Shown: positions 1 through 8,100 of the stretch, piece by piece | Numbering within the stretch: position 1 is the stretch's first letter | Layout of the letters: the number at the start of each line of letters is the position of its first letter | Assembly: GCF_900491745.1 (NCBI RefSeq) | Contig: NZ_UETR01000001.1 | Coordinates: forward strand, 124,001 to 188,000 | Direction of reading: 5' to 3' | Length of the DNA stretch: 64,000 nucleotides | DNA from: Amarolinea aalborgensis | Lineage (GTDB): Bacteria > Chloroflexota > Anaerolineae > SSC4 > Amarolineaceae | Program-made: the position numbers and the translations under genes | The notes under the pieces: model-generated | The model's database searches: none | Told to the model about the DNA's origin: nothing | The model's input: only the letters and a program-made list of their open reading frames with translations

Positions 1-259
1 GCAGGGGCAGGTCGAGGATGACCACATCGGCGCGCTCGATGGCAGAGACCAGGTTCCACTCCGTGCGATCAACGGCTTTGACCTTGCGCGCCTGTTCGGC
101 GGCAGCCGCGTCTTTGTCGTGGCCCACGATCACCACACGCTGTTGGCCTGCGGTCTGTTTGAGTCCCAGGCCGATTGAAATGCCGATCAAGCCGAGGCCC
201 ACGATGGTGACTTGCGGCGCGGGCTTGGACGAGCCTGCGTCAGCGGTTTGTTGGTTCAT
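1..259 (-). CDS. tyrA: prephenate dehydrogenase-like protein, 5' part only (cut by window edge)
   Basis: The N-terminal 86 residues are visible. After a short Ser/Pro-containing leader they read VTIVGLGLIGISIGLGLK, a Rossmann GxGxxG dinucleotide-binding motif in the form typical of TyrA (prephenate/arogenate dehydrogenase, tyrosine synthesis, NAD(P)-dependent, cytoplasmic). A second strand ending VVIVGHDKD fits the acidic end of beta-2 that selects the cofactor, and VVILDLPL fits beta-4. The ATG overlaps the stop of the HD-domain gene (ATGA), so the two are probably translationally coupled. Catalytic residues lie outside the window, so another member of the 6-phosphogluconate-dehydrogenase-like superfamily cannot be excluded. 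Confidence 0.55.
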   Translation of the reverse strand, partial: MNQQTADAGSSKPAPQVTIVGLGLIGISIGLGLKQTAGQQRVVIVGHDKDAAAAEQARKVKAVDRTEWNLVSAIERADVVILDLPL

Positions 260-864
260 AATAGATCATCTACTCCCTGCAGAGCCATCAGCCAGGCGTC
301 GCGCTGACTGATGGGGGTTGTGCGATCAACGACGGGCGCTTGATGCCGTTCGATCAGCCAGGCCGTCATGTCCGAGCAGCCGGCGCTCAGCGCCAGCGCC
401 GCGCCCAGCGCCGGATGATGCACCGTGACATAAAAAGGATAACGCCAGCGGCCGGGTGCGGCTGGCCGCGCCAGCCAGTGCAGCCAGGCCCGACCGGGCC
501 GCGTCAGCTTGAGCAGCACCAGCGCCACGCGGTGCCACAAATGTAAATGACCAGCCTTGGCCACATCGTGCAGCAGCGCGGCGGCCAGCAAATCATGATC
601 GGCCGGGTTCTGATGGCCCTGGGCCTGCAAGGCGTGCAAGACGTTCAGGCTGTGCCGTTGATCCGGCGTTGGCATGGCCGCAAAGAGCGCCCACGCCGAC
701 GCCGGCAGAATCGCGCGCGCCATGTCCATCTCGGACGACGTCACCTGGGCGTGGACAGCCGCCCAGAACTGGTAGACGCGATAGCGGGCGCGGCGCAACA
801 GGCGCGAGCAGCCAGCAGGCGCCGTGGGCGTTGGATGCTCTCTAGAGACCAAAGAGTAGTTCAC
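256..864 (-). CDS. HD-domain protein
   Basis: 202 aa. The central segment DLLAAALLHDVAKAG carries the HD dyad of the metal-dependent phosphohydrolase superfamily. An upstream histidine (QRHSLNVLHAL) and a later HHPALGAALALSAG match the pattern of HD proteins that hydrolyse nucleotides or cyclic nucleotides. The substrate cannot be told. The annotated start is GTG and lies inside the end of the upstream M50 peptidase gene (23-nt overlap), so a later start is possible. The stop overlaps the ATG of the TyrA-like gene. The three genes from 1531 downwards look like one operon. Confidence 0.7.
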   Translation of the reverse strand: MNYSLVSREHPTPTAPAGCSRLLRRARYRVYQFWAAVHAQVTSSEMDMARAILPASAWALFAAMPTPDQRHSLNVLHALQAQGHQNPADHDLLAAALLHDVAKAGHLHLWHRVALVLLKLTRPGRAWLHWLARPAAPGRWRYPFYVTVHHPALGAALALSAGCSDMTAWLIERHQAPVVDRTTPISQRDAWLMALQGVDDLL

Positions 865-1531
865 GCAAGAATTCCACGGGCGGGCCGATGATGCCCGAAA
901 AAAGGCCGCCTGGTAAGAGCACGAGGAGCAGCAGTAAGAATGACCCGTACTGCGCCAGCATCATGAGCTGATTCCGCATGGACGGCGGCAGCAAATTGGC
1001 CAGGATATTGAACCCGTCCAGGGGCGGGATCGGCAGCAGGTTGAAGACGAACAAGAGCAGATTGATGATGCCAAACGTGTAAAGAACCTGCCACAGCATC
1101 GAGCCTGAGTAGATCTGCGCACGAAACGGGATCGCGATCAACGCCGCCAGCAGCAGATTGGAAAGGGGGCCGGCCGCCGAAACGATGATTGAGCCAAGTT
1201 GGCGGTTGCCGCGCAGGCGGTTGGGATTGACTGGCGTCGTCGCCCAGCCAAAACCAAACAGGAGCATCAGAATGCTGCCCATCGGGTCAATGTGCGCCAG
1301 CGGGTTGAGGGTGATGCGGCCATACTGCCGCGGCGTGGGGTCGCCCAGACGGTCAGCAGCCACGGCGTGCGCGAGTTCGTGCACCGGAAAGGCGATGAGC
1401 ACGATCAACACACGCGCAATCAACGAGTAAGTGGTGACATACTGCGTGTAAATCAGCGCGGCTAACACGAGGATGAAACCGGCTACGGCCAGCAGTTTCT
1501 GTTGTTGTGTCCAATTCGACCAGTTAATCAT
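842..1531 (-). CDS. site-2 protease family (M50) membrane metalloprotease
   Basis: 229 aa, almost entirely hydrophobic with about five membrane segments. The second segment contains FPVHELAHAVAADRLGD, the HExxH zinc motif of M50/site-2 proteases, and a distal NLLPIPPLDGFNIL gives the second conserved motif (N-x-x-P-x-x-P-L-D-G) supplying the third zinc ligand. This is the short form without PDZ or CBS domains, common in soil and thermophilic bacteria. It probably cleaves membrane-spanning substrates inside the bilayer; the substrate is unknown. It starts with ATG and overlaps the next gene downstream. Confidence 0.85.
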   Translation of the reverse strand: MINWSNWTQQQKLLAVAGFILVLAALIYTQYVTTYSLIARVLIVLIAFPVHELAHAVAADRLGDPTPRQYGRITLNPLAHIDPMGSILMLLFGFGWATTPVNPNRLRGNRQLGSIIVSAAGPLSNLLLAALIAIPFRAQIYSGSMLWQVLYTFGIINLLLFVFNLLPIPPLDGFNILANLLPPSMRNQLMMLAQYGSFLLLLLVLLPGGLFSGIIGPPVEFLRELLFGL

Positions 1532-1561
1532 GAGTGGTTGGGATCCTCTCGCCTGGGAAGG

Positions 1562-2032
1562 CTAAGCAGACGGGTGTTGGCGCCGGCGCACAAATGCACT
1601 GACTCCCATCAGGATGACGAGCGCCGCGATGAATACCACCCATACGGTGTAGCTCAGGCCCAAAAAGCCTTGCGCGTACGCGGTGGCCTCCACGATGCGA
1701 TCGTAGGTGATGCGGTTGCCGGTGCTTTCCAGTTCTTCTAGCTTGTAAAAATAGGTCTTACCCGCTTCCACCTGCGCGTCGGTGTAGGCATAGCGGCCGC
1801 CTAACAGCGGATCGGGCGAACTGGGCACGAGCTCGGCGTTGATTTGGACATACTGACCATCGCGGCTGTCACTGCGGAAGACGTTGAAGCCGGCCGTGTT
1901 GACTTCGGTCTCAGTGGACCACTGAATGACAATGGGGGCCGCCTGACTGCTGCACCCAGGGAGCCACACAGCAGTCAGCAGCACGAGAACCAGGCGCCAG
2001 GCGCTCTGCATCATGTGCAAACGGCCTGCCAT
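1562..2032 (-). CDS. small lipoprotein with fibronectin-III-like domain and C-terminal membrane anchor
   Basis: 156 aa from the ATG at 2032, preceded by AAGG seven bases upstream; a longer TTG-initiated frame to 2077 exists but lies outside the signal peptide. The N-terminus is a lipoprotein signal ending LPGC. It is followed by one beta-rich domain (WSTETEVNTAGFNVFRS...YFYKLEEL) that reads like a fibronectin type III module, then a membrane helix near the end followed by FVRRRQ. The tail resembles cell-surface sorting tails seen elsewhere in this window (53.7 kb). Function is unknown; it is likely surface-exposed. Confidence 0.65.
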   Translation of the reverse strand: MAGRLHMMQSAWRLVLVLLTAVWLPGCSSQAAPIVIQWSTETEVNTAGFNVFRSDSRDGQYVQINAELVPSSPDPLLGGRYAYTDAQVEAGKTYFYKLEELESTGNRITYDRIVEATAYAQGFLGLSYTVWVVFIAALVILMGVSAFVRRRQHPSA

Positions 2033-2100
2033 CGGATACCTTCGATTCACTCTCTGCTCCTCCTCTGAGACTGTCAAGACTTCCGAAGTCTTGCGATTGG

Positions 2101-4056
2101 CTAATGCACCACCAATGTGCGATCGCGCGCCAACGTGGTCTGCCAGGTTACCTGGCCCGCTTGCATCTGCGCATCAGCGGGTGTGACCTGCCACTGGCCG
2201 CCGCTGGGCAGCTTGACTGTCACCTGTAAAGGCCACGGCCGCGTGCCGGCCTGTTTCTGAACTGTCAAAGTGTAGCGGCGATCCTGAAAGACCTTCTGCG
2301 GTAAATCATACACAAAGCGCACTGTGTGCGTGCTGTTGGGCGGCAGCACCAGGTACCCGTGCAGTTCGACCGTGCCGCGTTCGCCCGGGCCAGCGCCGAG
2401 TGATCCTGGCTCCAGGCCAGCGGCCGCCATCAAGACGGCCCCGTCCGGCACGAGCACGCGCATGTAATTGAAATAGCAGCGCTCCAGCATATCCTCATAG
2501 GAGTTGCCATAACGCGCTTCGTGAACACAAGAGGTTAGCGGCGTCGTTCCGCTGTGACGATACTGCACCACCAGCTCGGCATGGATCATACCGGTCGGCT
2601 GCAGAGTGATGGTGTAGGCCAGCGACACATTGACCCGCGGATTGACCTTGTTCCAGCCGAGGTTGCTGTCCACGAGGGCCAGGAAGTCGCCGGAGCCAGG
2701 TTGGATGGCGCCGTTCCAGCCGCTTTGGTTGAGCATCGTTTCTACGGCTGGATCATTGACTGAAATCAGTAGATGGCGCTGATCCAGGGCAGTCTTGAGC
2801 GCAAACAGCAGGGCCGCGGGGCGCAGGTCGCCGCTTTGCGCCTTGTCCAGCGTCGCGCGCATCAGATCGCCCATGAAGTCCTTGCGATGCAGCCACCAAT
2901 CATCGCTGCTGCCGCCGCCCGTGGGCGTGACTGTCGCCTCTGAGTCGGCCGGCTGCGCCCAGATCGTGCGCATCGCAGTGATGACATTCGCGCCGGTCAA
3001 CGGCGCCTGATAGCCTTCCATCCTCAGCGGCTCCAGGGCCGCTACGAGCGCCTGTACAAAGTCCAGGTCAAAGGCAATCACCCCGTCCGCGGCCACGCCT
3101 TTGTTGAGGCGATACAGCCCTTCGATGACCCGCGCGCTGGTCGGAAAATCGGGCGACCAGTTGGCGTCGCGCACGGCCAACACATCGGCTTGCATGAATT
3201 GGGCCAGCGGGGCCGGCGCGTCAGGGTGGGGCAGCGTCCAATCGTCCACGCTGTAGGCGTCCTGCAGATCGGCCGCCATGCGGCCGTTATCCAGGCGCAG
3301 GATGCCGATGCCGCTGATGAAACCGCCCGTGGCGCGCAGTTCATCGTTGTTTTGCGCGACCAACAGATAGCTGCGCGGCGCATCAGCGCCCAGGAGGGCT
3401 GGCGCCAGCGTCGCGCCGCGCGCCAGGGTTTGCAGCAGCGGCAGCGCAGCATCGAAGCGATCGAGCAGGCCGCGAGTTCGACCAGAAAAGCCGTCCGTGT
3501 TGATCTGGATGCGCGCCGCGGCCGCCTGCCGCAGTCGGGCTGAAACCTGGTCGAATTGCGGCGCGGCCAGGGCCAGCGCCGGGATGATGCGCTCGGTCAG
3601 GCTGCCCGGCGCCTGCTTGTCCTGCCAGGCGTTCAGCACCGGCGTCAGCGCGTCGAAGGCCAGGCGCGCGGCCGCGCTGCTGTTGGTTGCCAGATCGAGC
3701 ATAGGCCGCGCCTGCGCCGCTTCCGGTCCCACTTTGGGCAGCCAGCCCAACGCTGGCGTGATGAACACGAACGGCCGCATGCGGCGCGCCAGGCCCTGCA
3801 CGTCATCATCCAGCGCCGCGATCTGGGGCTGCAGCGCCACAAGGTCAGCCGGCTGGATCTTATCCAGGGCGCCTGGCGCGGCCAGGGCCTGCAACTGGGC
3901 GACGTTCGCCTGCAAGCGCCGCACATGGCCAACGACTTGCCAGCCAGTCCAGCCCAGCCAGAGGGCCAGGAGGATGAGGAGGGCCAGGGAAATGAAACAG
4001 CCAGGGCGTCGCCAGCGTGAGGCCGGCTGTGCAAGCATTGGTGATTCTTTGGTCAC
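2101..4056 (-). CDS. DUF4012 domain-containing membrane-anchored protein
   Basis: 651 aa. One N-terminal membrane helix is followed by a helical linker and the DUF4012 core, recognised from LLVAQNNDELRATGGFISG near residue 230 and by overall size. In Gram-positive bacteria and Chloroflexota, DUF4012 proteins sit among polysaccharide-export and surface-glycan genes, but the biochemical role is not established. The first start is GTG at 4056, with an in-frame ATG six codons later (4038) that is equally possible. It stands alone, with a repeat-rich gap upstream. Confidence 0.8.
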   Translation of the reverse strand: MTKESPMLAQPASRWRRPGCFISLALLILLALWLGWTGWQVVGHVRRLQANVAQLQALAAPGALDKIQPADLVALQPQIAALDDDVQGLARRMRPFVFITPALGWLPKVGPEAAQARPMLDLATNSSAAARLAFDALTPVLNAWQDKQAPGSLTERIIPALALAAPQFDQVSARLRQAAAARIQINTDGFSGRTRGLLDRFDAALPLLQTLARGATLAPALLGADAPRSYLLVAQNNDELRATGGFISGIGILRLDNGRMAADLQDAYSVDDWTLPHPDAPAPLAQFMQADVLAVRDANWSPDFPTSARVIEGLYRLNKGVAADGVIAFDLDFVQALVAALEPLRMEGYQAPLTGANVITAMRTIWAQPADSEATVTPTGGGSSDDWWLHRKDFMGDLMRATLDKAQSGDLRPAALLFALKTALDQRHLLISVNDPAVETMLNQSGWNGAIQPGSGDFLALVDSNLGWNKVNPRVNVSLAYTITLQPTGMIHAELVVQYRHSGTTPLTSCVHEARYGNSYEDMLERCYFNYMRVLVPDGAVLMAAAGLEPGSLGAGPGERGTVELHGYLVLPPNSTHTVRFVYDLPQKVFQDRRYTLTVQKQAGTRPWPLQVTVKLPSGGQWQVTPADAQMQAGQVTWQTTLARDRTLVVH

Positions 4057-4301
4057 TACCTTGTCTCAAACCATTCGTGGACGTTGTCGGGCGGCCAGAT
4101 TATAGCATAGGTTGGGCGGATTGGAAGATTGGAGATTGGAGATTGAAGTGTGTCGTAACTTCTGAGGCTGCCAGGGATCTAGACAGGTCGCTGTCAACGG
4201 GCGAGATAGACAACACGGTTCCACGGCCTTCACAGGAACGTTTGACCGCGGCTGCTGTCAAGCCATCGCACGGATCGGCTGCAGCCAACGTCAGCGGGGG
4301 T

Positions 4302-4758
4302 GCATTTCAGTTTGGGGGCAATCGCTGAGCCGTTGGCGTAAGCTCAGAGCGCTTCCCGCCAGGATTGAAATGCAATCGTCCCGTAGGGACGCCTTGACTT
4401 GAGACCGATGACGCCCCCCGCGCCGTCGTCCCGTAGGGACGATTGAATGAGGGCTATCCTGCGAGAGAGGAGTTCAACCGTCCCTACGGGACGGACACGG
4501 ATGGGTGCGATCATCTAGGGTCAGGTGTCCCTACGGGACAGGCACCAATCCTGCGAGGATAGCGGCATCAATCACGATGCCGCGTTTAGGGTCATGGCCT
4601 GAGGATCGAGCGCAGAGGTTCCTGTTTCGCCCGGTCAGGTTCGCCCTGGCCCCCCCAAAGGTTGTGTGGTTTCAGTTTGGGGGCGCAGCCCACGAAGGTT
4701 GGGCTTTGCAGGGGTTGCAGCGATTTCAATCGTCCGCCCCGCCCCCATTCTGAAATGC
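4302..4758. repeat. MITE-like region bounded by imperfect 18-bp inverted repeats
   Basis: GCATTTCAGTTTGGGGGC at 4302-4319 pairs with GCCCCCATTCTGAAATGC at 4741-4758 (16 of 18 positions). A third copy of the end, TTTCAGTTTGGGGGC, lies at 4670-4684 and forms a smaller nested pair with the right end. The interior has no ORF of note and contains four copies of a 13-bp palindrome. No clear target duplication is visible. The interpretation as a non-autonomous mobile element is an inference. Confidence 0.4.
4378..4539. repeat. four spaced copies of the palindrome GTCCCGTAGGGAC / GTCCCTACGGGAC
   Basis: Copies lie at 4378-4390, 4428-4440, 4480-4492 and 4527-4539, about 47-52 bp apart. The first two are in one orientation and the last two inverted. 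Copies 2 and 3 carry extra matching flanks (GATTGAA or its complement). The sequence between copies is unrelated. The stretch 4057-5138 has no intact gene. Confidence 0.6.
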
Positions 4759-4926
4759 GCCCCGTCAGCAGGTGCTGACCGGCGTGAACCCGCACATGGC
4801 CGGATGCGCCACGGCCGATAGCCTGGGTCAGGATGAACCCACTGGCCGGCCAGGGAAACCCATTCGTCCCGCGACCACGGTGATAACCTATGGCGCCAGG
4901 CCCGTGTATCAACGCCGCGGTTGCGC

Positions 4927-5035
4927 TCATCCGCCAAACGCCTCCAGCTTCGCCAACACCTTCTCCGCCTCCTCCCGCGCCACCGCGGACGGGGGCTGGC
5001 CAATGAATATCTGCAACCTGGCAATTACACCGTGC
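4927..5035 (-). pseudogene. fragment of a HEAT-repeat protein C-terminus
   Basis: The minus-strand reading gives VIARLQIFIGQPPSAVAREE followed by AEKVLAKLEAFGG and a stop. This closely matches the C-terminus of the HEAT domain at 22844-23294 (VIATLQAFIAQAPSAVAREE, AEKVLAKLTEEK). A 41-bp block is identical between 4952-4992 and 22866-22906. Similarity stops abruptly at about 5035, so this is a detached gene end rather than a whole gene. It marks a second, lost copy of the same kind of gene. Confidence 0.7.
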
Positions 5036-5138
5036 TCCCACCCATTCCCAACCTGCAAAAGGCAGGCAACCGTTCCGGACACGAACGCTCGCTTCCCCAC
5101 GGTTCTGCGCCGCAACGGTTGCCTCGATACTCACTGTT

Positions 5139-8100
5139 TCAGCACGTTGTGCCCCAAAGAGAAGCCACGCGCATGATATCCGTAGCAGTCACCTTACCAT
5201 CTGTATCCAGGTCAAAGCGCGCATCCCAACCGGGGCTGGCGCTTGTCTCTCCCCAATGGGCGACGATGGCCTGAATATCCTCAACGCCAATGCCAGACGG
5301 CGGATTGTAGTCGGGACAGCCGCCAGGAGCTGCTGTTGGAGTTGGGGTGGGGAGCTGGCTATGCACAGCAGTCGCCCCTGCCATATTGCGCAATACGCTT
5401 AGCCCGCCATAGGTAATGTCGGTCTTGCGGGGATCAACCGTCGCAAAGGTCAGGTCAGTGCCCACGTCAGGCGGCGAGGCAATGACGACAACCCGTATCT
5501 GGGCTATAGAGAATGTGCCGCTCGGGAAGTTGAAGAATGTCCCGGCGGCATAGTCAACCGTACCAGCGATATTGTCATAGCTGTTGACCAGCGTAATCGG
5601 CAGGTAAGTCGTATCAGGAATGATCGCCTGCACCTGGAGATAAGCCGGGTCGAAGTTCACATACGTGCTCGCACCGTCTATCGGCTGCGCGCCCGCGGTG
5701 ATCTGGATCGTCAGCGTGAACACATCGCCAGCAGCGACTGTGCTGCTGGCCGGCAGCAGGCTGACATCAACCGTGCCGGTCCGCGCCCTCCCCGGTCGCC
5801 ACGTGCGATCCACCGCCGGCTCATCAACAAGCTTCTTGCCCTGGGTGGCTCCACCACCGCAGGTTGCCCCCATTTGGCCAAAGTTGCTCGCCAGTGAAGA
5901 AAAGTCCAGGATCGTCACGCAATCGTCCTCGTTGAAGTCGGGCCGATCATCGTAGCCGCCTGCGCCAACGCACTTGCCGAAGGTCGTCGCCAGGATCGAG
6001 AAGTCGAGGATCGAGACCACGTTGTTGTTGTCAGCGTCGCCCTCCTTCAATGTACCCAGGTTCAGCACATTGTTGCCCCAGGTGAGCGAGACCGGCACCT
6101 TGCTTTGCAGCGTGTGACGGTTCTTGATGCAGGCATCATAGCTGCCAGGCAGGGTGCCCAGGGTCAGGGTGAAGACGCCACTCTGATTGGTGGTTGGCGT
6201 TGCCTGCATGACTGGATTAGGATGGCCAGCCGCGTACAGATTGAACGCGATGGGCACGCTCCACGAAGGGTGTGGGGCTGGATTGGGGCGTTGGAAGGTC
6301 AGGTGCCCCTCGATCGTACCAGTCAAGACAATACGGGTGGCGCCCGTGAGCGAGCCAAGGATGCTACCGGCGTACGTGACATCGCTCGCCCGCGGTGTGA
6401 CCGTGTGGAATGTCAGGGTCGTTGTCGGCGCTTCGGCGATGGCGACCATCCGCACCGAGGCGATGGCGAACGTGCCGGATGGGAAATTGCTGAGCGCGCC
6501 GGCCGCATAGTTGACCTGGCCCAGTGTGTTGTTGTAGCTGTTCTGAAGAGTGATCGGCAACTTCGATGCGTCGGGCACGATGGCTTGCACCTGGAGCACC
6601 GCGGCGTCGAAGTCCACGTAGGTCGCCGCACCATCCACCGGCTGGCTGCCGGCTTTCACCTGGAATGTAATCGTAAAGACCTCGCCCACGCCGATTGTGC
6701 CCGCCGGCGGCTGGACCGAGAGATTGGCTCTGACCGCTATGGCACCGTTGTGCGTGCTGCCCAGGACACTGGCGCCGGCGAGGCGCGCATCGGTGCGCCG
6801 CGGGTTGACTGTGTGGAAGGTCAGGTTGGTGCTGGTCGTATAGTCGAGCGCCTCGAAGTAGATTGTAGCAACCGTGAACGTACCTTGGACCGTGCCGCTC
6901 GCCGTGCTCGCAACGTAGTCAATCGTGCCCGCGTTGTTATCGTGGCTGTTCGTCGTGACATTAGGCAACGTCGCGCCCGGCGTGCTGCTTGTCACGCGCA
7001 GTTTGGTTGGGTCAAAGTCGAGGTAGGTAGCGACCGTGTCCACGGGCTGCTGGCCGGTCGACATCTGCAGCGTTACGGAGAAGATTTGCCCCACACCGAC
7101 CGTTTGCGCAACCGGCAGGATCGCAAGCTCAACCGGCACCGCCGTCACAGTCCCTCCACGAAGGTAGCGCAGCACGCTGCCGCCGGCGTAGGTGGCATTG
7201 CTCACGCGCGGCTGACTGGTGCCGAAGGTGAATGGGCTGTTCTCAGCCGCGGCTACGGCGACCAGGCGCACGCGCGCGATCGCGAATGTACCCGAGGGAT
7301 AGTTTGAGAAGGCTCCCGCCGAGTAATTGATCTGGCCGAGCGTGTTGTCGTACGAGTTTTGCAGCGTGATTGGCAGCCTGGCGGGGTCAGGTGTGATCGC
7401 TTGCACCTGAAAGCGCGTCGGATCGAAATCAACATAAGCCGCAGCGCCATCCACGAGCTGCGTGCCTGCCTCCACTTGCAGGGTCAGAGTGAAGACCTGG
7501 CCAACCCCGATCGTGGTGGTTGGTGGGTTAATCACCAGATCAACTTTGCACGTGGGACAGGCAGTAGCTGTCGCCGTTGGCGTGGCGCTCGATGTCGGTG
7601 AGGAGATGGGCGTGATCGTCGGCGTCGCCGTGGGTGTAGGTGTCCACGTACTGGTGGCCGTAGGCGTATCGGTTGGTGTTGCGGTGGGTGTCGACGTGGG
7701 CGTGCCGGTTGTCGTTGTTTCGGTGGGTGTGGGAGCGGGTAAGCCGGTGCGATAGATCCGCCCGTTAGGACCTGTGCAGGCATAGACGGCATTGAGATAC
7801 TCGGCAAACGCAAAGACATTCACCTCGCCGGTAGTGCCCGCCTCTATCCATGTACCGGCCTCGTTGAAAAAGGCACGTCCCATCTTCGCGCCTGCCCAAA
7901 GCGTGCCGTTGATAGCGCTCAAGCGCGCATCGCCGGACCCCTCGATGCTGTAGCTCAGGGTCCAATTTGTGCCGTCGTATGCATACAGGGGGCTGGCGGA
8001 ACCATAGCCGGCCAAGCCCACAACGAGCTTGCCCTGGCCGACCGCCAGGCTCCAGATACCATCCTGCGTGAGTCCATAGAAGGCAGTCAGATTCTTCGTC

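Noticed and set aside
4378..4539. Possible CRISPR array (four repeats at about 50-bp spacing, some next to ATTGAA)
   Set aside because: The repeat unit is only 13 bp, palindromic, and changes orientation half way. Spacing is uneven and flanks differ; no cas genes are present.
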